A DNA stretch of 60,826 bases, taken from the NCBI GenBank assembly GCA_934670175.1, contig CAKUOX010000009.1, positions 1-60,826 of the forward strand, read 5' to 3'. Positions within the stretch are counted from its first letter, which is position 1. Each line of letters begins with the position of its first letter. The notes beneath the pieces were generated by a model that had not been told where the DNA came from, ran no database searches, and worked only from the letters and a program-made list of their open reading frames with translations. Of this stretch, positions 8,992-17,140 are shown piece after piece. The position numbers were made by a program, and so were the translations under genes. This DNA comes from an uncultured Clostridia bacterium (GTDB lineage: Bacteria > Bacillota > Clostridia > Christensenellales > Aristaeellaceae).

Positions 8992-9681
8992 ATGAAGGTA
9001 CTGGTACTGAACGGCTCTCCAAAGCGCGATGCGAGCGATACCATGCACATTACGCGCGCGTTTCTGGAGGGTATGGGCGAAGGTGCGCAGATCGAGGCGG
9101 AGATCATCCATGTCATTGACCGGCACATCGAATTCTGCCGGGGCTGCTTTGCCTGCAAGCGCAACGGCGGCCGCTGCGCGCAGCAGGACGACATGGCGGA
9201 GATCCTGCAAAGGATACTTGCCGCCGACGTGCTGCTGTTCAATTTCCCGCTATACTGCTACGGCATGCCCGCGGCGCTGAAGAACCTGATCGATCGAACG
9301 ATGCCGCTGTCCGCCATGGCGATGCAGAAGGTGGGCGAGCGATACGAGCATGTGGGGCAGGCCGATTACGCGCATTTGCGCTATGTGATGATCTGCGGCT
9401 GCGGCTTCCCAAACAGCCGGCACAACTTCGAACCGGCCGTAGCGCAGTTCAAGCTGATGTTTCCCAATAATCATACGATCATCACCGTGCCGGAAAGCCC
9501 GATGTTCAACGCGCCCGAGGCGGCGCCCGTTACTGCGCCGAGGCTGAAGCTGGTTCGGCTGGCAGGACGGGAATATGCGCAGACGGGCGAAATCAGTCCG
9601 GCGCTGCTTGAACAGCTCGGCTCGCCGATGATACCGGAGGACATGTACGCGCGGATTGCCAACGGAGAAGCGCCGGAATAA
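8992..9681 (+). CDS. Flavodoxin-family NAD(P)H-dependent oxidoreductase
   Basis: A 229-residue FMN-binding protein of the NADPH-dependent FMN reductase / flavodoxin-like fold. Evidence is the N-terminal VLVLNGSPKR (phosphate-binding loop for FMN), the FPLYCYGMPAALKNLID stretch after strand 3, and CRGCFACKRNGG with three Cys near residues 44-55. That cysteine cluster is typical of the iron-sulfur-flavoprotein-like subgroup, though fewer Cys than a full 4Fe-4S motif seem arranged here. A GGAG-containing site precedes the ATG. Substrate unknown. Confidence 0.8.
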   Translation: MKVLVLNGSPKRDASDTMHITRAFLEGMGEGAQIEAEIIHVIDRHIEFCRGCFACKRNGGRCAQQDDMAEILQRILAADVLLFNFPLYCYGMPAALKNLIDRTMPLSAMAMQKVGERYEHVGQADYAHLRYVMICGCGFPNSRHNFEPAVAQFKLMFPNNHTIITVPESPMFNAPEAAPVTAPRLKLVRLAGREYAQTGEISPALLEQLGSPMIPEDMYARIANGEAPE

Positions 9682-9771
9682 GGTTGTTGGCTGTAAAAAG
9701 CCGGCGCCGGATCGCCTGCAAAGGCAGATTCGGGAAAATGCTGGGGAAAGCTGTTTTAACAATAAAAGAGC

Positions 9772-9800
9772 TTGACAGTCGATAACGAAACTGATATAAT
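9772..9800 (+). promoter_or_regulatory. Consensus promoter of the rplJ-rplL operon
   Basis: TTGACA at 9772-9777 and TATAAT at 9795-9800 with a 17-base spacer and an extended -10 TG at 9792-9793. This near-perfect sigma-A promoter is as expected for ribosomal protein genes. Confidence 0.85.
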
Positions 9801-9806
9801 AATCAA

Positions 9807-9935
9807 CGGCTTAAAAAAGCACATGTGCCATAGACAGCGAGTGCAGCGATGCGTAAGACTGATTTGGTCGCTCGCCGAGGCGCAACGGATGAGTTTCGTA
9901 CCGCCCTTGCGTCTTTAGCGCAAGGGCTTTTTTCT
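9807..9935 (+). promoter_or_regulatory. Ribosomal protein L10 leader with terminator-like hairpin
   Basis: The transcript between the promoter and rplJ is about 165 nt and folds at its 3' part into GCCCTTGCG (9903-9911) / CGCAAGGGC (9919-9927) followed by six U. The position, size and hairpin match the L10 leader, which in Firmicutes is bound by L10(L12)4 to repress its own operon. I did not verify the kink-turn in the upper part, so the family call rests on position and on the attenuator. Confidence 0.75.
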
Positions 9936-9973
9936 GTCCAATGATTCTGGACGGGAATGTGAGGTGTTTAATA

Positions 9974-10477
9974 ATGTCCAATGCTAAAATTCTGGAATCC
10001 AAGAAGGCAGTCGTAGCGAGCATCAAGGAAAAGTTTGATCGCGCTCAGACCGTGGTTCTGGTGGATTATCGCGGCCTGACCGTCGCGGAGGATACCGAAC
10101 TGCGCAACCAGCTCCGTCAGGCGGGCGTTGAATACATGGTTCTGAAGAACACGATGATTCACCTGGCCACCAAGGAGATGGGCTTTGACCAGTTGGCGGC
10201 ACATCTGGAAGGCCCCACGGCCGTGGCTTTCGGCTACGAAGATATGATCGCTCCCGCGAAGATCCTCAGCGACTTCTCCAAGAAGGCGAAGAAGATGACG
10301 ATCAAGTGCGGCATCTGCGATGGCGCTTATCTCGACGAGGCTGGCGTTCAGGCGCTGGCGAGCCTGCCGAGCAAGGAAGTGCTCATTGCCAAGATCATGG
10401 GCAGCATGATGAGCTCTGTTTCCAAGTTTGTGTACTGCGTGGAAGCGCTGCGCAAGAAGATGGCTGGCGAAGAATAA
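9974..10477 (+). CDS. rplJ: Large ribosomal subunit protein L10
   Basis: A 167-residue L10 (uL10), which anchors L7/L12 dimers to the ribosome stalk and binds 23S rRNA. Typical blocks are seen: the N-terminal VVLVDYRGLTV, then LKNTMIHLA, GPTAVAFGYED, and the C-terminal helix that binds L12 (VSKFVYCVEALRKKM). The frame is open further upstream to 9941, but the ATG at 9974 is preceded by GTGAGGTG and gives the normal length. It is the first gene of a two-gene operon, not placed after rplK-rplA as in most bacteria. Confidence 0.97.
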   Translation: MSNAKILESKKAVVASIKEKFDRAQTVVLVDYRGLTVAEDTELRNQLRQAGVEYMVLKNTMIHLATKEMGFDQLAAHLEGPTAVAFGYEDMIAPAKILSDFSKKAKKMTIKCGICDGAYLDEAGVQALASLPSKEVLIAKIMGSMMSSVSKFVYCVEALRKKMAGEE

Positions 10478-10531
10478 TGTGCGCCGCCTGAACCCTAATC
10501 TGATTTAGAAATAATAATGGAGGATACTACC

Positions 10532-10906
10532 ATGACGAATGCAGAAATCATCTCCGCAATCGAAGGAATGACGATCCTTGAGCTGGCTGACCTGGTCAAG
10601 GAAATGGAAGAGAAGTTTGGCGTGTCTGCTGCGGCTCCGGTCGTTGCGGGCGGTGCTGTTGCCGGTGGCGCTGCTGAGGCTGCCGAGGAAAAGACCGAGT
10701 TCGACGTTATCCTGAAGGAAGCTGGCGCCAAGAAGCTGAACGTCATCAAGGTCGTTCGCGAAGTGAAGCCGGGCCTGGGCCTGAAGGAAGCCAAGGAACT
10801 GGTGGATGGCGCTCCGTCCACGCTGGCAGAAGGCATTGCCAAGGAAGCTGCCGAGGAAATGAAGAAGAAGTTCGAAGAAGCCGGCGCTGTGATCGAGATC
10901 AAGTAA
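10532..10906 (+). CDS. rplL: Large ribosomal subunit protein L7/L12
   Basis: A 124-residue L7/L12 (bL12), the elongation-factor-recruiting stalk protein. The N-terminal dimerisation helices, the Ala/Gly/Val hinge (about residues 38-58) and the C-terminal domain with KKLNVIKVVREV and GLGLKEAKELVD are all present. The ATG at 10532 is chosen over one 15 bases upstream because the GGAGGA ribosome site overlaps the earlier one. It is followed by a hairpin, and rpoB does not follow, unlike the usual order. Confidence 0.97.
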   Translation: MTNAEIISAIEGMTILELADLVKEMEEKFGVSAAAPVVAGGAVAGGAAEAAEEKTEFDVILKEAGAKKLNVIKVVREVKPGLGLKEAKELVDGAPSTLAEGIAKEAAEEMKKKFEEAGAVIEIK

Positions 10907-10930
10907 TCCGGACTGAGTCGAATGGCGATG

Positions 10931-10966
10931 GGGGAGGCCGCGACAATAGCGTCGCAGCCTCCCTTT
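10931..10966 (+). terminator. Hairpin after rplL
   Basis: GGGAGGC and a GCGAC inner stem pair with GTCGC and GCCTCCC, ending at 10963, followed by three T and then a mixed sequence. It is a plausible weak terminator of the rplJ-rplL unit. Confidence 0.6.
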
Positions 10967-11032
10967 CGCAATCCTGTACAGTGAAAAACTCGGCGAAACT
11001 TTGTAAAATTTACTACAAAGGCCTGAAATAGC

Positions 11033-11061
11033 TTGCAATTTATGTGAAGCTATTCTATAAT
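11033..11061 (+). promoter_or_regulatory. Promoter of the rpmG-secE-nusG-rplK-rplA operon
   Basis: TTGCAA at 11033-11038 and TATAAT at 11056-11061 with a 17-base spacer. It shows that this operon starts independently of rplJ-rplL. Confidence 0.75.
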
Positions 11062-11176
11062 CTAATAGTCTGCCCCGGATGTGGGCTGCTGTTTTTGTTG
11101 CAAATTTGCGATGGGAAATGGACGGCGGCCGCGAATCCCGCGGGAGCCGCATCAAATATTATGGGAGGTGTCGAAA

Positions 11177-11338
11177 TTGGCATCGGATAAGCGCATTAAG
11201 GTATGCCTGGCGTGCTCTGAGTGCAAGCAGCGCAATTACAATACCATGAAGAACAAGAAGAACGATCCCGACCGCCTGGAAATGAACAAGTACTGCCGCT
11301 TCTGCAAGAAGCACACCAGCCACAAGGAAACCAAGTAA
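11177..11338 (+). CDS. rpmG: Large ribosomal subunit protein L33
   Basis: A 53-residue L33 (bL33) starting at TTG (11177-11179), six bases after GGGAGGTG. The zinc-ribbon pairs CLACSEC and CRFC mark it as the zinc-binding form of L33. The core SDKRIKVCLACSEC and NYNTMKNK match the family. The upstream open frame has no better start. This gene heads the secE-nusG-rplK-rplA unit, as is normal in Firmicutes. Confidence 0.93.
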   Translation: MASDKRIKVCLACSECKQRNYNTMKNKKNDPDRLEMNKYCRFCKKHTSHKETK

Positions 11339-11372
11339 GCCCGTCCAACGCATAGAAGAAGGATGTGAAATT

Positions 11373-11618
11373 ATGGCAAACGCAGTAGAGAAGAAGGCGA
11401 AGCCCTCTTTCTTTGTTCGCGTCGGCAATTTCTTCAAGCGCATCGGCCGCTTCTTCAAGAATATGTGGCACGAGCTCAAGAAGGTTACCTGGCCGTCCGG
11501 CAAAGATGTGCTGAACTATTCTCTGGTCGTATTCGTTTTCATGGTGATCATGGGCGTCATCATCGGGCTGATCGATTTCGGCTCCGGCGCGCTGATCGAC
11601 CTGATCGTCAAGCTCTGA
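11373..11618 (+). CDS. secE: Protein translocase subunit SecE
   Basis: An 81-residue single-span membrane protein that clamps SecY in the general secretion channel. A basic N-terminus (about residues 1-45) leads into MWHELKKVTWPSGKDV, the conserved amphipathic helix, followed by one transmembrane segment (about 50-75). An AAGGATG site precedes the ATG. Its position between rpmG and nusG is canonical. Confidence 0.95.
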   Translation: MANAVEKKAKPSFFVRVGNFFKRIGRFFKNMWHELKKVTWPSGKDVLNYSLVVFVFMVIMGVIIGLIDFGSGALIDLIVKL

Positions 11619-11634
11619 TTCGAGGGCTCGGATT

Positions 11635-12162
11635 ATGTCAGAGAATTCTGAGATTAAATGGTATGTGGTTCATACCTATTCCGGATACGAGAACAAGGTG
11701 AAGGTCAATCTTGAAAAATCCGTTGAAAACAACGGTCTTCAGGATAAGATCGTGGAAGTCTGCATTCCGGTGGAAGAAGCCGTGGAGATCAAGAACAACA
11801 AGCGCCGCACGGTGCAGCATAAGCTGCTGCCCGGCTATGTGCTGGTCAAGATGCAGATGACCGATGAAACCTGGTATATCGTGCGCAATACGCGCGGCGT
11901 GACCGGATTCGTGGGCGCCGGCAATAAGGCGACCCCGCTGTCCGAAACGGATTTTGCCTCCGTATTCGATTCCGTGCCGAAAACGCGGATTGACATTCAG
12001 GTGGGCGACAATGTGCGCATTCTGTCGGGTCTGTTTGAGAATTTCACCGGCAAGGTGACCAGTATCGATCTGGAAAACCAGAAGATACATGTGGTCGTGC
12101 CGATGCTCAAGCGCGAGACCGATGTGGAGCTGGCGTATGATGAGGTCGTCCGCGAAGGCTGA
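11635..12162 (+). CDS. nusG: Transcription termination/antitermination protein NusG
   Basis: A 175-residue NusG with an N-terminal NGN domain (WYVVHTYSGYENKV near residues 8-21, then KLLPGYVLVKM) and a C-terminal KOW domain (VGDNVRILSGLFENFTG near residue 123). NusG binds RNA polymerase and links it to Rho or to the ribosome. It lies 17 bases after secE and about 107 bases before rplK. Confidence 0.97.
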   Translation: MSENSEIKWYVVHTYSGYENKVKVNLEKSVENNGLQDKIVEVCIPVEEAVEIKNNKRRTVQHKLLPGYVLVKMQMTDETWYIVRNTRGVTGFVGAGNKATPLSETDFASVFDSVPKTRIDIQVGDNVRILSGLFENFTGKVTSIDLENQKIHVVVPMLKRETDVELAYDEVVREG

Positions 12163-12269
12163 TTCCGGTCTGGTTTTTACTGTAAGCCCGCTTCGCTCGG
12201 GTTTCAGGGAGTGGGAGGGATGATTCTTGCGTCCCGCTACACCACATCAAATAGAGGAGGATACCCACT

Positions 12270-12695
12270 ATGGCAAAGAAAGTTACTGCGCTTATCAAGC
12301 TGCAGGTGCAAGCCGGCAAAGCAACGCCCGCACCGCCGATCGGTCCCGCCCTCGGTCAGCATGGCGTGAACATCCCCGGATTCTGCAAGGAATTTAACGA
12401 TCGTACCGTCAAGCAGGCGGGCCTGATTATCCCGGTGGTCATCACCGTGTATCAGGATCGTTCCTTCACGTTCATTACCAAGACGCCTCCGGCGGCCGTT
12501 CTGATCAAGAAGGCCTGCGGCATCGAGCATGCTTCCGGAGTTCCGAACAAGGAAAAGGTCGCCAACATCACCAAGGCTCAGATCAAGGAGATCGCAGAGC
12601 TGAAGATGAAGGATCTGAACGCGGCTTCCATCGAAGCGGCGATGAGCATGATCGCTGGCACCGCGCGCTCCATGGGCGTCGTGGTTGTCGACTAA
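12270..12695 (+). CDS. rplK: Large ribosomal subunit protein L11
   Basis: A 141-residue L11 (uL11), part of the GTPase-associated centre and target of stringent-response signalling. The N-terminal ITALIKLQV-like start (VTALIKLQVQAGKATP), PPIGPALGQHGVNI, and C-terminal GTARSMGV are standard. The ribosome site is GAGGAGG, and a 107-base gap follows nusG. Confidence 0.97.
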   Translation: MAKKVTALIKLQVQAGKATPAPPIGPALGQHGVNIPGFCKEFNDRTVKQAGLIIPVVITVYQDRSFTFITKTPPAAVLIKKACGIEHASGVPNKEKVANITKAQIKEIAELKMKDLNAASIEAAMSMIAGTARSMGVVVVD

Positions 12696-12752
12696 CAGAA
12701 CCAGAAATGTGGGAGGGTCGGCGACCCGTTTGACCACAGGGAGGATGTAACA

Positions 12753-13439
12753 ATGAGTAAGGGTAAGAAATATTCCGACAGCTTGAAGCTGATCGATCGC
12801 AGCAAGCAGTATGATCCCGAGGAGGCTATCGCCCTCGTGAAGCAGACGGCCAAGGCCAAGTTCGACGAGACGATCGAAATTTCCGTCCGTCTGGGCGTTG
12901 ACCCCCGTCATGCGGATCAGCAGGTTCGCGGCGCGGTCGTTCTGCCGAACGGCACCGGTAAGACCGTGCGCGTGCTGGCCTTCGTGAAGGAAAATCGTAT
13001 TGAAGAAGCCAAGGCGGCGGGCGCCGATCTGATCGCTGATGACGAGATCATCAAGAAGATCCAGGGCGGCTGGTTCGAATTTGACGCCTGTATCGCGACT
13101 CCGGATATGATGGGCGTCGTCGGCCGTCTGGGCCGTGTGCTCGGCCCGAAGGGCCTGATGCCGAACCCGAAGTCCGGCAGCGTTTCGCCTGACATCACCC
13201 GCATGATCCACGATATTAAAGCCGGTAAAGTTGAGTATCGCGTCGACAAGACCGCGATCATCCACTGCCCGGTCGGCAAGGCTTCCTTCGAAGAGGGCAA
13301 GCTCACCGAGAACCTGCGCACGCTGATGGAGGCTATCATCAAGGCCAAGCCGGCAGCGGCGAAGGGCACTTATATCAAGTCTGCGGTGCTCTCTTCCACG
13401 ATGGGCCCCGGTATCAAACTCAATGCCCTGAAATTCTGA
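12753..13439 (+). CDS. rplA: Large ribosomal subunit protein L1
   Basis: A 228-residue L1 (uL1), the tRNA-release stalk protein. The conserved LGVDPRHADQQVRG, GRLGRVLGPKGLMPNPK and the C-terminal TMGPGIKL are present. GGGAGGATG precedes the ATG. It is the last gene of this operon and is followed directly by a strong terminator; rplJ and rplL, normally next, are 2.3 kb upstream instead. Confidence 0.97.
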   Translation: MSKGKKYSDSLKLIDRSKQYDPEEAIALVKQTAKAKFDETIEISVRLGVDPRHADQQVRGAVVLPNGTGKTVRVLAFVKENRIEEAKAAGADLIADDEIIKKIQGGWFEFDACIATPDMMGVVGRLGRVLGPKGLMPNPKSGSVSPDITRMIHDIKAGKVEYRVDKTAIIHCPVGKASFEEGKLTENLRTLMEAIIKAKPAAAKGTYIKSAVLSSTMGPGIKLNALKF

Positions 13440-13482
13440 TCTTTGATATAGATTTAAGAATTCCGCCCCTTTTATGGGGGAA

Positions 13483-13520
13483 AAAGCCTCCGGGCGCGAA
13501 AGCGCCGCGGAGGCTTTCTT
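13483..13520 (+). terminator. Rho-independent terminator after rplA
   Basis: AAAGCCTCC and GGCGC pair with GCGCC and GGAGGCTTT around a GAAA loop, followed by CTT and A-rich sequence. The stem is about 14 base pairs. It separates the ribosomal operon from bioY. Confidence 0.85.
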
Positions 13521-13690
13521 AAAGTATAGAAGTATTCGCAAGATCGCACCGGAATTTCTTGCATAGCAGGGGTTCCGGCAGCGGCGGCTGCTATACCGGA
13601 GCTTTTCAGGCCGGCGGATTCTTGGTGAACAGGCCGGCAATTCTATGGAATCAAATTATAGTTTTATCCGTCTAAAGGAGCTTTATTATC

Positions 13691-14209
13691 ATGAAAAAAA
13701 CGCTTGATACTCGTGCAATGGTGCGCTGCGCGCTCTTTGCTGCGCTGATTTGCGTACTTTCGCCCTTTTCCATTCAGATCGGCCCCGTGCCGATTACGAT
13801 GTCGCTGTTTGCAGTGATGCTCTGCGGTGTGGCGCTCGACTGGCGCGGCGCGGGTTTCGCGGTGCTGGTGTATTTGCTGATCGGCCTGGTTGGCCTGCCG
13901 GTGTTCTCCGGCGGCAAGGGCGGCGCGGCAGTCATTGTGGGGCCGACCGGCGGCTATATCTGGGCGTATCTGCCGATGGCGGTGCTCATCGGCGTGTTTG
14001 CGCGCAAGGGAGGCTGGGTGCGCGCCGCCGTCGTGTGCGCGCTGTCGCTGCTCCTGTGCTACAGCCTGGGTACGCTGCAATTCTGCCTGGTGGCAAACTA
14101 CAGCTTCGGCGCGGCGCTCGCGGTGTGCGTGTGGCCGTTCGTGCCGTTTGACATCGCCAAGGCCGTCTGCGCGGCGCTGCTGGGCACGCGCATTCGCAGG
14201 CTCAGCTAA
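13691..14209 (+). CDS. bioY: Biotin ECF-transporter substrate-binding protein BioY
   Basis: A 172-residue integral membrane protein with about six hydrophobic segments. It is the substrate-specific S component for biotin uptake through an energy-coupling-factor transporter. Diagnostic blocks are PVPITMSLFAVML, the WRGAGFAVLVYLLIG region, and PTGGYIWAY. The ATG follows AAAGGAGC. No ecfA or ecfT genes are nearby, so it probably uses a shared energising module encoded elsewhere, as is common in Firmicutes. The region 13600-13650 upstream holds a copy of a dispersed repeat. I see no clear BirA operator. Confidence 0.92.
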   Translation: MKKTLDTRAMVRCALFAALICVLSPFSIQIGPVPITMSLFAVMLCGVALDWRGAGFAVLVYLLIGLVGLPVFSGGKGGAAVIVGPTGGYIWAYLPMAVLIGVFARKGGWVRAAVVCALSLLLCYSLGTLQFCLVANYSFGAALAVCVWPFVPFDIAKAVCAALLGTRIRRLS

Positions 14210-14840
14210 AGCTGCGCTTCAGCTCGGTGTCCAGCGCCTGATAAAAGCGCGAAATATGCAGGCCGTCCAGCAGCGCATGGTGCGCCAGTAGCGTCATCGG
14301 CACGAGCGTGCGGCCGTTTTCCTGAAAGCAGCGTCCCCAGGTGATGCGGGGGTTGGAATCTGCGGGCATGGGCGTGGGCTGTACAAGCGCCGTATAGCTC
14401 AGCCACGGCAGCGTGGAGATAAAGATCAGCGGCTCAGGGTCGGCCTCATCCAGCGTGCCGCATTCCGTGCAGCGCCGCTGCGCGGCTGTGCCCTCGGTCA
14501 GAAAGGCTTCGAGCGGCTTATCCGCGCTCAGCGTGCAGTAGGCGTAGCTCTCATCCGGTTTGAGCACGATGTGCGAGCTGGGGCACCAGTCGTATTCTAC
14601 CACGCGGCCATCTGGCCGTATCCTGCGCCGCAGCTCCGGCACGGCGTTGGCGGCGCGGGATACGGCGTAGAGCAGGCTCAGGAAGAATGGCGCGCCCGTC
14701 CTGGAACGCCATGCCGCAAGCGCGCTGAGGTCGACGTTTACCGTGACGCCTACATAGGGATTGGCCATTTGCGAAAAGTATTCAAACTGTGCCCTGCGCG
14801 GATGATTCTGCATGTCGATGCTGTGCGGTGTGGAGGCCAT
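14202..14840 (-). CDS. Chloramphenicol acetyltransferase-like acyltransferase
   Basis: A 212-residue member of the CAT trimeric acetyltransferase fold (catA type). The catalytic HxxxDG lies in AHHALLDGLH near residue 188, and SSHIVLK and FFLSLLYAVSRAAN match conserved CAT helices. It uses acetyl-CoA, probably on a hydroxyl substrate. Whether it confers chloramphenicol resistance is unknown: many clostridial relatives are annotated this way without a test. It overlaps the end of bioY by 8 bases in convergent orientation. Confidence 0.8.
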   Translation of the reverse strand: MASTPHSIDMQNHPRRAQFEYFSQMANPYVGVTVNVDLSALAAWRSRTGAPFFLSLLYAVSRAANAVPELRRRIRPDGRVVEYDWCPSSHIVLKPDESYAYCTLSADKPLEAFLTEGTAAQRRCTECGTLDEADPEPLIFISTLPWLSYTALVQPTPMPADSNPRITWGRCFQENGRTLVPMTLLAHHALLDGLHISRFYQALDTELKRSFS

Positions 14841-14927
14841 TTGGACGTCATCTCCTTATGATACGATAGATTATATAATGAGCCGCTGTGTATGATCGCA
14901 CAGCGGCTCATTGCGCATTCCTCGCAC

Positions 14928-16049
14928 TCAATCGCGGGAAAGGATCGTCTTTTCGGTTTCGGCGTCGAAGAAGTGCAGACGGTTGACGTCCAGGCCGATC
15001 TGAATATCGTCGCCGCCGCGCGAGGTGGTGCGCGGATCGACGCGGGCGATGAAGTTGCCCTCGTGGCCGTCGGCGGAGAGGTAGAGGTAGGTCTCCGAGC
15101 CCATCAGCTCGGTCATATCCACATGCACATCCACACAGGCGTCCGGATAGGCGGAGGTAAAGGCCGCGTCATCGTGGATGTTTTCCGGACGGATGCCCAT
15201 GTATACTTCCTTGCCGATGTAATCGCCGGTCATGCGCTGAATCTTACCCGCCGGCACGCGAATGGCGTTGGAGCCGAACACGGCAAACACGCCGTCGCCG
15301 CGCTTTTCCAGCTTTACCTTGAATATGTTCATCTGCGGCGTGCCGATGAAGCAGCCTACGAACAGGTTCGCTGGATAGTCGTACAAATTCTGCGGGGTAT
15401 CCTGCTGCTGCATCACGCCGTCCTTCATCACCACGATGCGCGTGCCCATCGTCATAGCCTCGGTCTGATCGTGGGTGACGTAGATGAAGGTGGTCTGCAG
15501 CTGCTGGTGCAGCTTCGTGATTTCGGAGCGCGTCTGTACGCGCAGCTTCGCGTCCAGGTTGGACAGCGGTTCATCCATCAGGAATACCTTCGGTTCGCGG
15601 ACGATGGCGCGCCCGAGCGCCACGCGCTGGCGCTGACCGCCGGAAAGCGCCGCAGGCTTGCGGTTCAGCAGGGCCTCAATGCCCAGACTCTTCGCGGCCG
15701 CCTTTACGCGCCGGTCGATCTCGTCCTTGGGCATCTTGCGCAGCTTCAGACCGAAGGCCATGTTGTTGTAGACCGTCATGTGCGGATAGAGCGCGTAGCT
15801 CTGGAACACCATGGCAATGTCCCTGTCCTTCGGGGGCACGTCATTGACCAGCTTATCGTCGATATACAGCTCGCCGCTGGTGATCTCCTCAAGACCGGCC
15901 ACCATGCGCAGCGTTGTAGATTTGCCACAGCCCGAAGGGCCGACCAGCACGATAAACTCCTTGTCCTCGATCTCGAGGTTCAGGTTATTTACGGCCACGA
16001 CATCGCCGGGATAGACCTTGTTGATATTCCGCAATGATAGGCTCGCCAT
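14928..16049 (-). CDS. Sugar ABC transporter ATP-binding protein (MsmK/UgpC type)
   Basis: A 373-residue ATPase of the carbohydrate-uptake CUT1 family. Walker A GPSGCGKST is at 37-45, signature LSGGQ at 135-139, and Walker B VFLMDEP near 155-161. The C-terminal TOBE-type regulatory domain covers about 240-370 (for example VYMGIRPENIH). An upstream in-frame start at 16070 is possible, but 16049 follows GGGAGGA at good spacing. No permease or binding protein is adjacent, so it is likely a shared ATPase that energises several sugar importers, as MsmK does in streptococci. A -10 TATAAT on the minus strand lies at 16089-16094. Confidence 0.9.
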   Translation of the reverse strand: MASLSLRNINKVYPGDVVAVNNLNLEIEDKEFIVLVGPSGCGKSTTLRMVAGLEEITSGELYIDDKLVNDVPPKDRDIAMVFQSYALYPHMTVYNNMAFGLKLRKMPKDEIDRRVKAAAKSLGIEALLNRKPAALSGGQRQRVALGRAIVREPKVFLMDEPLSNLDAKLRVQTRSEITKLHQQLQTTFIYVTHDQTEAMTMGTRIVVMKDGVMQQQDTPQNLYDYPANLFVGCFIGTPQMNIFKVKLEKRGDGVFAVFGSNAIRVPAGKIQRMTGDYIGKEVYMGIRPENIHDDAAFTSAYPDACVDVHVDMTELMGSETYLYLSADGHEGNFIARVDPRTTSRGGDDIQIGLDVNRLHFFDAETEKTILSRD

Positions 16050-16182
16050 ACTGTATTCATCCTCCCGCACAAATTATCAGCTGACTTTATTATAGCAGAT
16101 GCGGCGGCGATTGAAAATGGATTGTTTTCACAAAAATAATTCTGGGGCTTTGATGGATGTGGCAAATTGCACAAGCAAGAAA

Positions 16183-16441
16183 AAGTGCCGGAGGCAAAAC
16201 TCCGGCACTTTCAATCCACTGACAAACTCCTGCAAACGCAGAAATTTCGTGAACAACTTCTGGAGAAGTTGAAATTTCTGCTTACTTCGTCAACGCGGGC
16301 TGCAAAATCGGTTACATACGTCTAAGTATGCGCCCTCATTTGCAGCCCGCGTTTCCTTGTCTTGCAGGCTTTTTCAGCGTCTGACGGGATGTTGACTTTG
16401 TCAACATCCTGAAGTGCCGGAGCGAAAAACTCCGGCACTTT
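16183..16441. repeat. Hairpin-rich intergenic element bounded by two matching palindromes
   Basis: The 409-base gap between the ABC ATPase and the HdeD-like gene holds a series of perfect palindromes. Outer copies AAGTGCCGGAG / CTCCGGCACTT are at 16183-16210 and about 16412-16440, each with an outward-facing T-run. Between them are GCAGAAATTTC / GAAATTTCTGC (16238-16281, with a nested AACTTC/GAAGTT), AACGCGGGCTGCAAA / TTTGCAGCCCGCGTT (16292-16353), and GATGTTGACTTTGTCAACATC (16388-16408). There is no open frame. The two outer hairpins may act as terminators; the whole resembles a mobile palindromic repeat or a structured RNA. Confidence 0.7.
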
Positions 16442-16458
16442 TCGTTTTATCCGCCCGT

Positions 16459-17055
16459 TCAGGCGTCGTGCATTTCAGTTTCGAAGAAAAATGTGTTTCT
16501 CGCCTTTGTGAACAGGAACATCGAAACCATATCCGCAATGCCCTCCAGCACCAGCGAGACGCCGATCACGCGCATCAGCAGCTGGGCGGTGGAAAAGGGG
16601 TTGAACAGGATCAGCGCGCCCAACACCGCAGAGACGCAGGCGGAGATCAGCTCCAGATACCACATGCGGCTGCACATGCGCTTAAAGCACAGCGCGCCCT
16701 GAATCTTGACGATGCCGCCCGTCAGTACGGCCAGACCGAAGAAAACGAACAGCAGCGAGAGCAGCTGCTCGCGCAGGCAGATCAGCGCCACGCCGATCGC
16801 AATGCCGACCAGCCCGTAGGCCAGCTCGTTGCTGACGAGCGCCTGCCGCGTTTCCAGCGCGCAATAGCGAATAACGTTGACCAGTCCCAGCACGATGCAG
16901 ATTCCGCCGAATACGGTGATGACCAGCGTTGCGGCAATGTCCGGCCAGATCAGCAAAACCAGTCCCAGCAGGATTGCGGCGACGCCGAGGATGATCTCCG
17001 CCCAGCTCAGGCGGAGCTTTTCATTGATGCGGCCCGGCATAGGTTTCTTTTGCAT
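16459..17055 (-). CDS. HdeD family (DUF308) membrane protein
   Basis: A 198-residue protein with six hydrophobic segments in three repeated pairs, typical of DUF308/HdeD (for example ILGVAAILLGLVLLIWP and LGALILFNPFST). HdeD is linked to acid resistance in E. coli, but the molecular function of clostridial relatives is not known. The start follows GGAGG. The gene stands alone between the hairpin element and the divergent rrf2 operon. Confidence 0.8.
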   Translation of the reverse strand: MQKKPMPGRINEKLRLSWAEIILGVAAILLGLVLLIWPDIAATLVITVFGGICIVLGLVNVIRYCALETRQALVSNELAYGLVGIAIGVALICLREQLLSLLFVFFGLAVLTGGIVKIQGALCFKRMCSRMWYLELISACVSAVLGALILFNPFSTAQLLMRVIGVSLVLEGIADMVSMFLFTKARNTFFFETEMHDA

Positions 17056-17140
17056 GGATATGTTCCTCCCTGATGATGCTTTCTATATAGAGTATACCAC
17101 GGTGCGCGCGTTTTTTCAAGCCGCGTTAAAATCCTATGAA

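Noticed and set aside
12237..13640. Minus-strand open frame across rplK and rplA
   Set aside because: Antisense shadow of two ribosomal protein genes.
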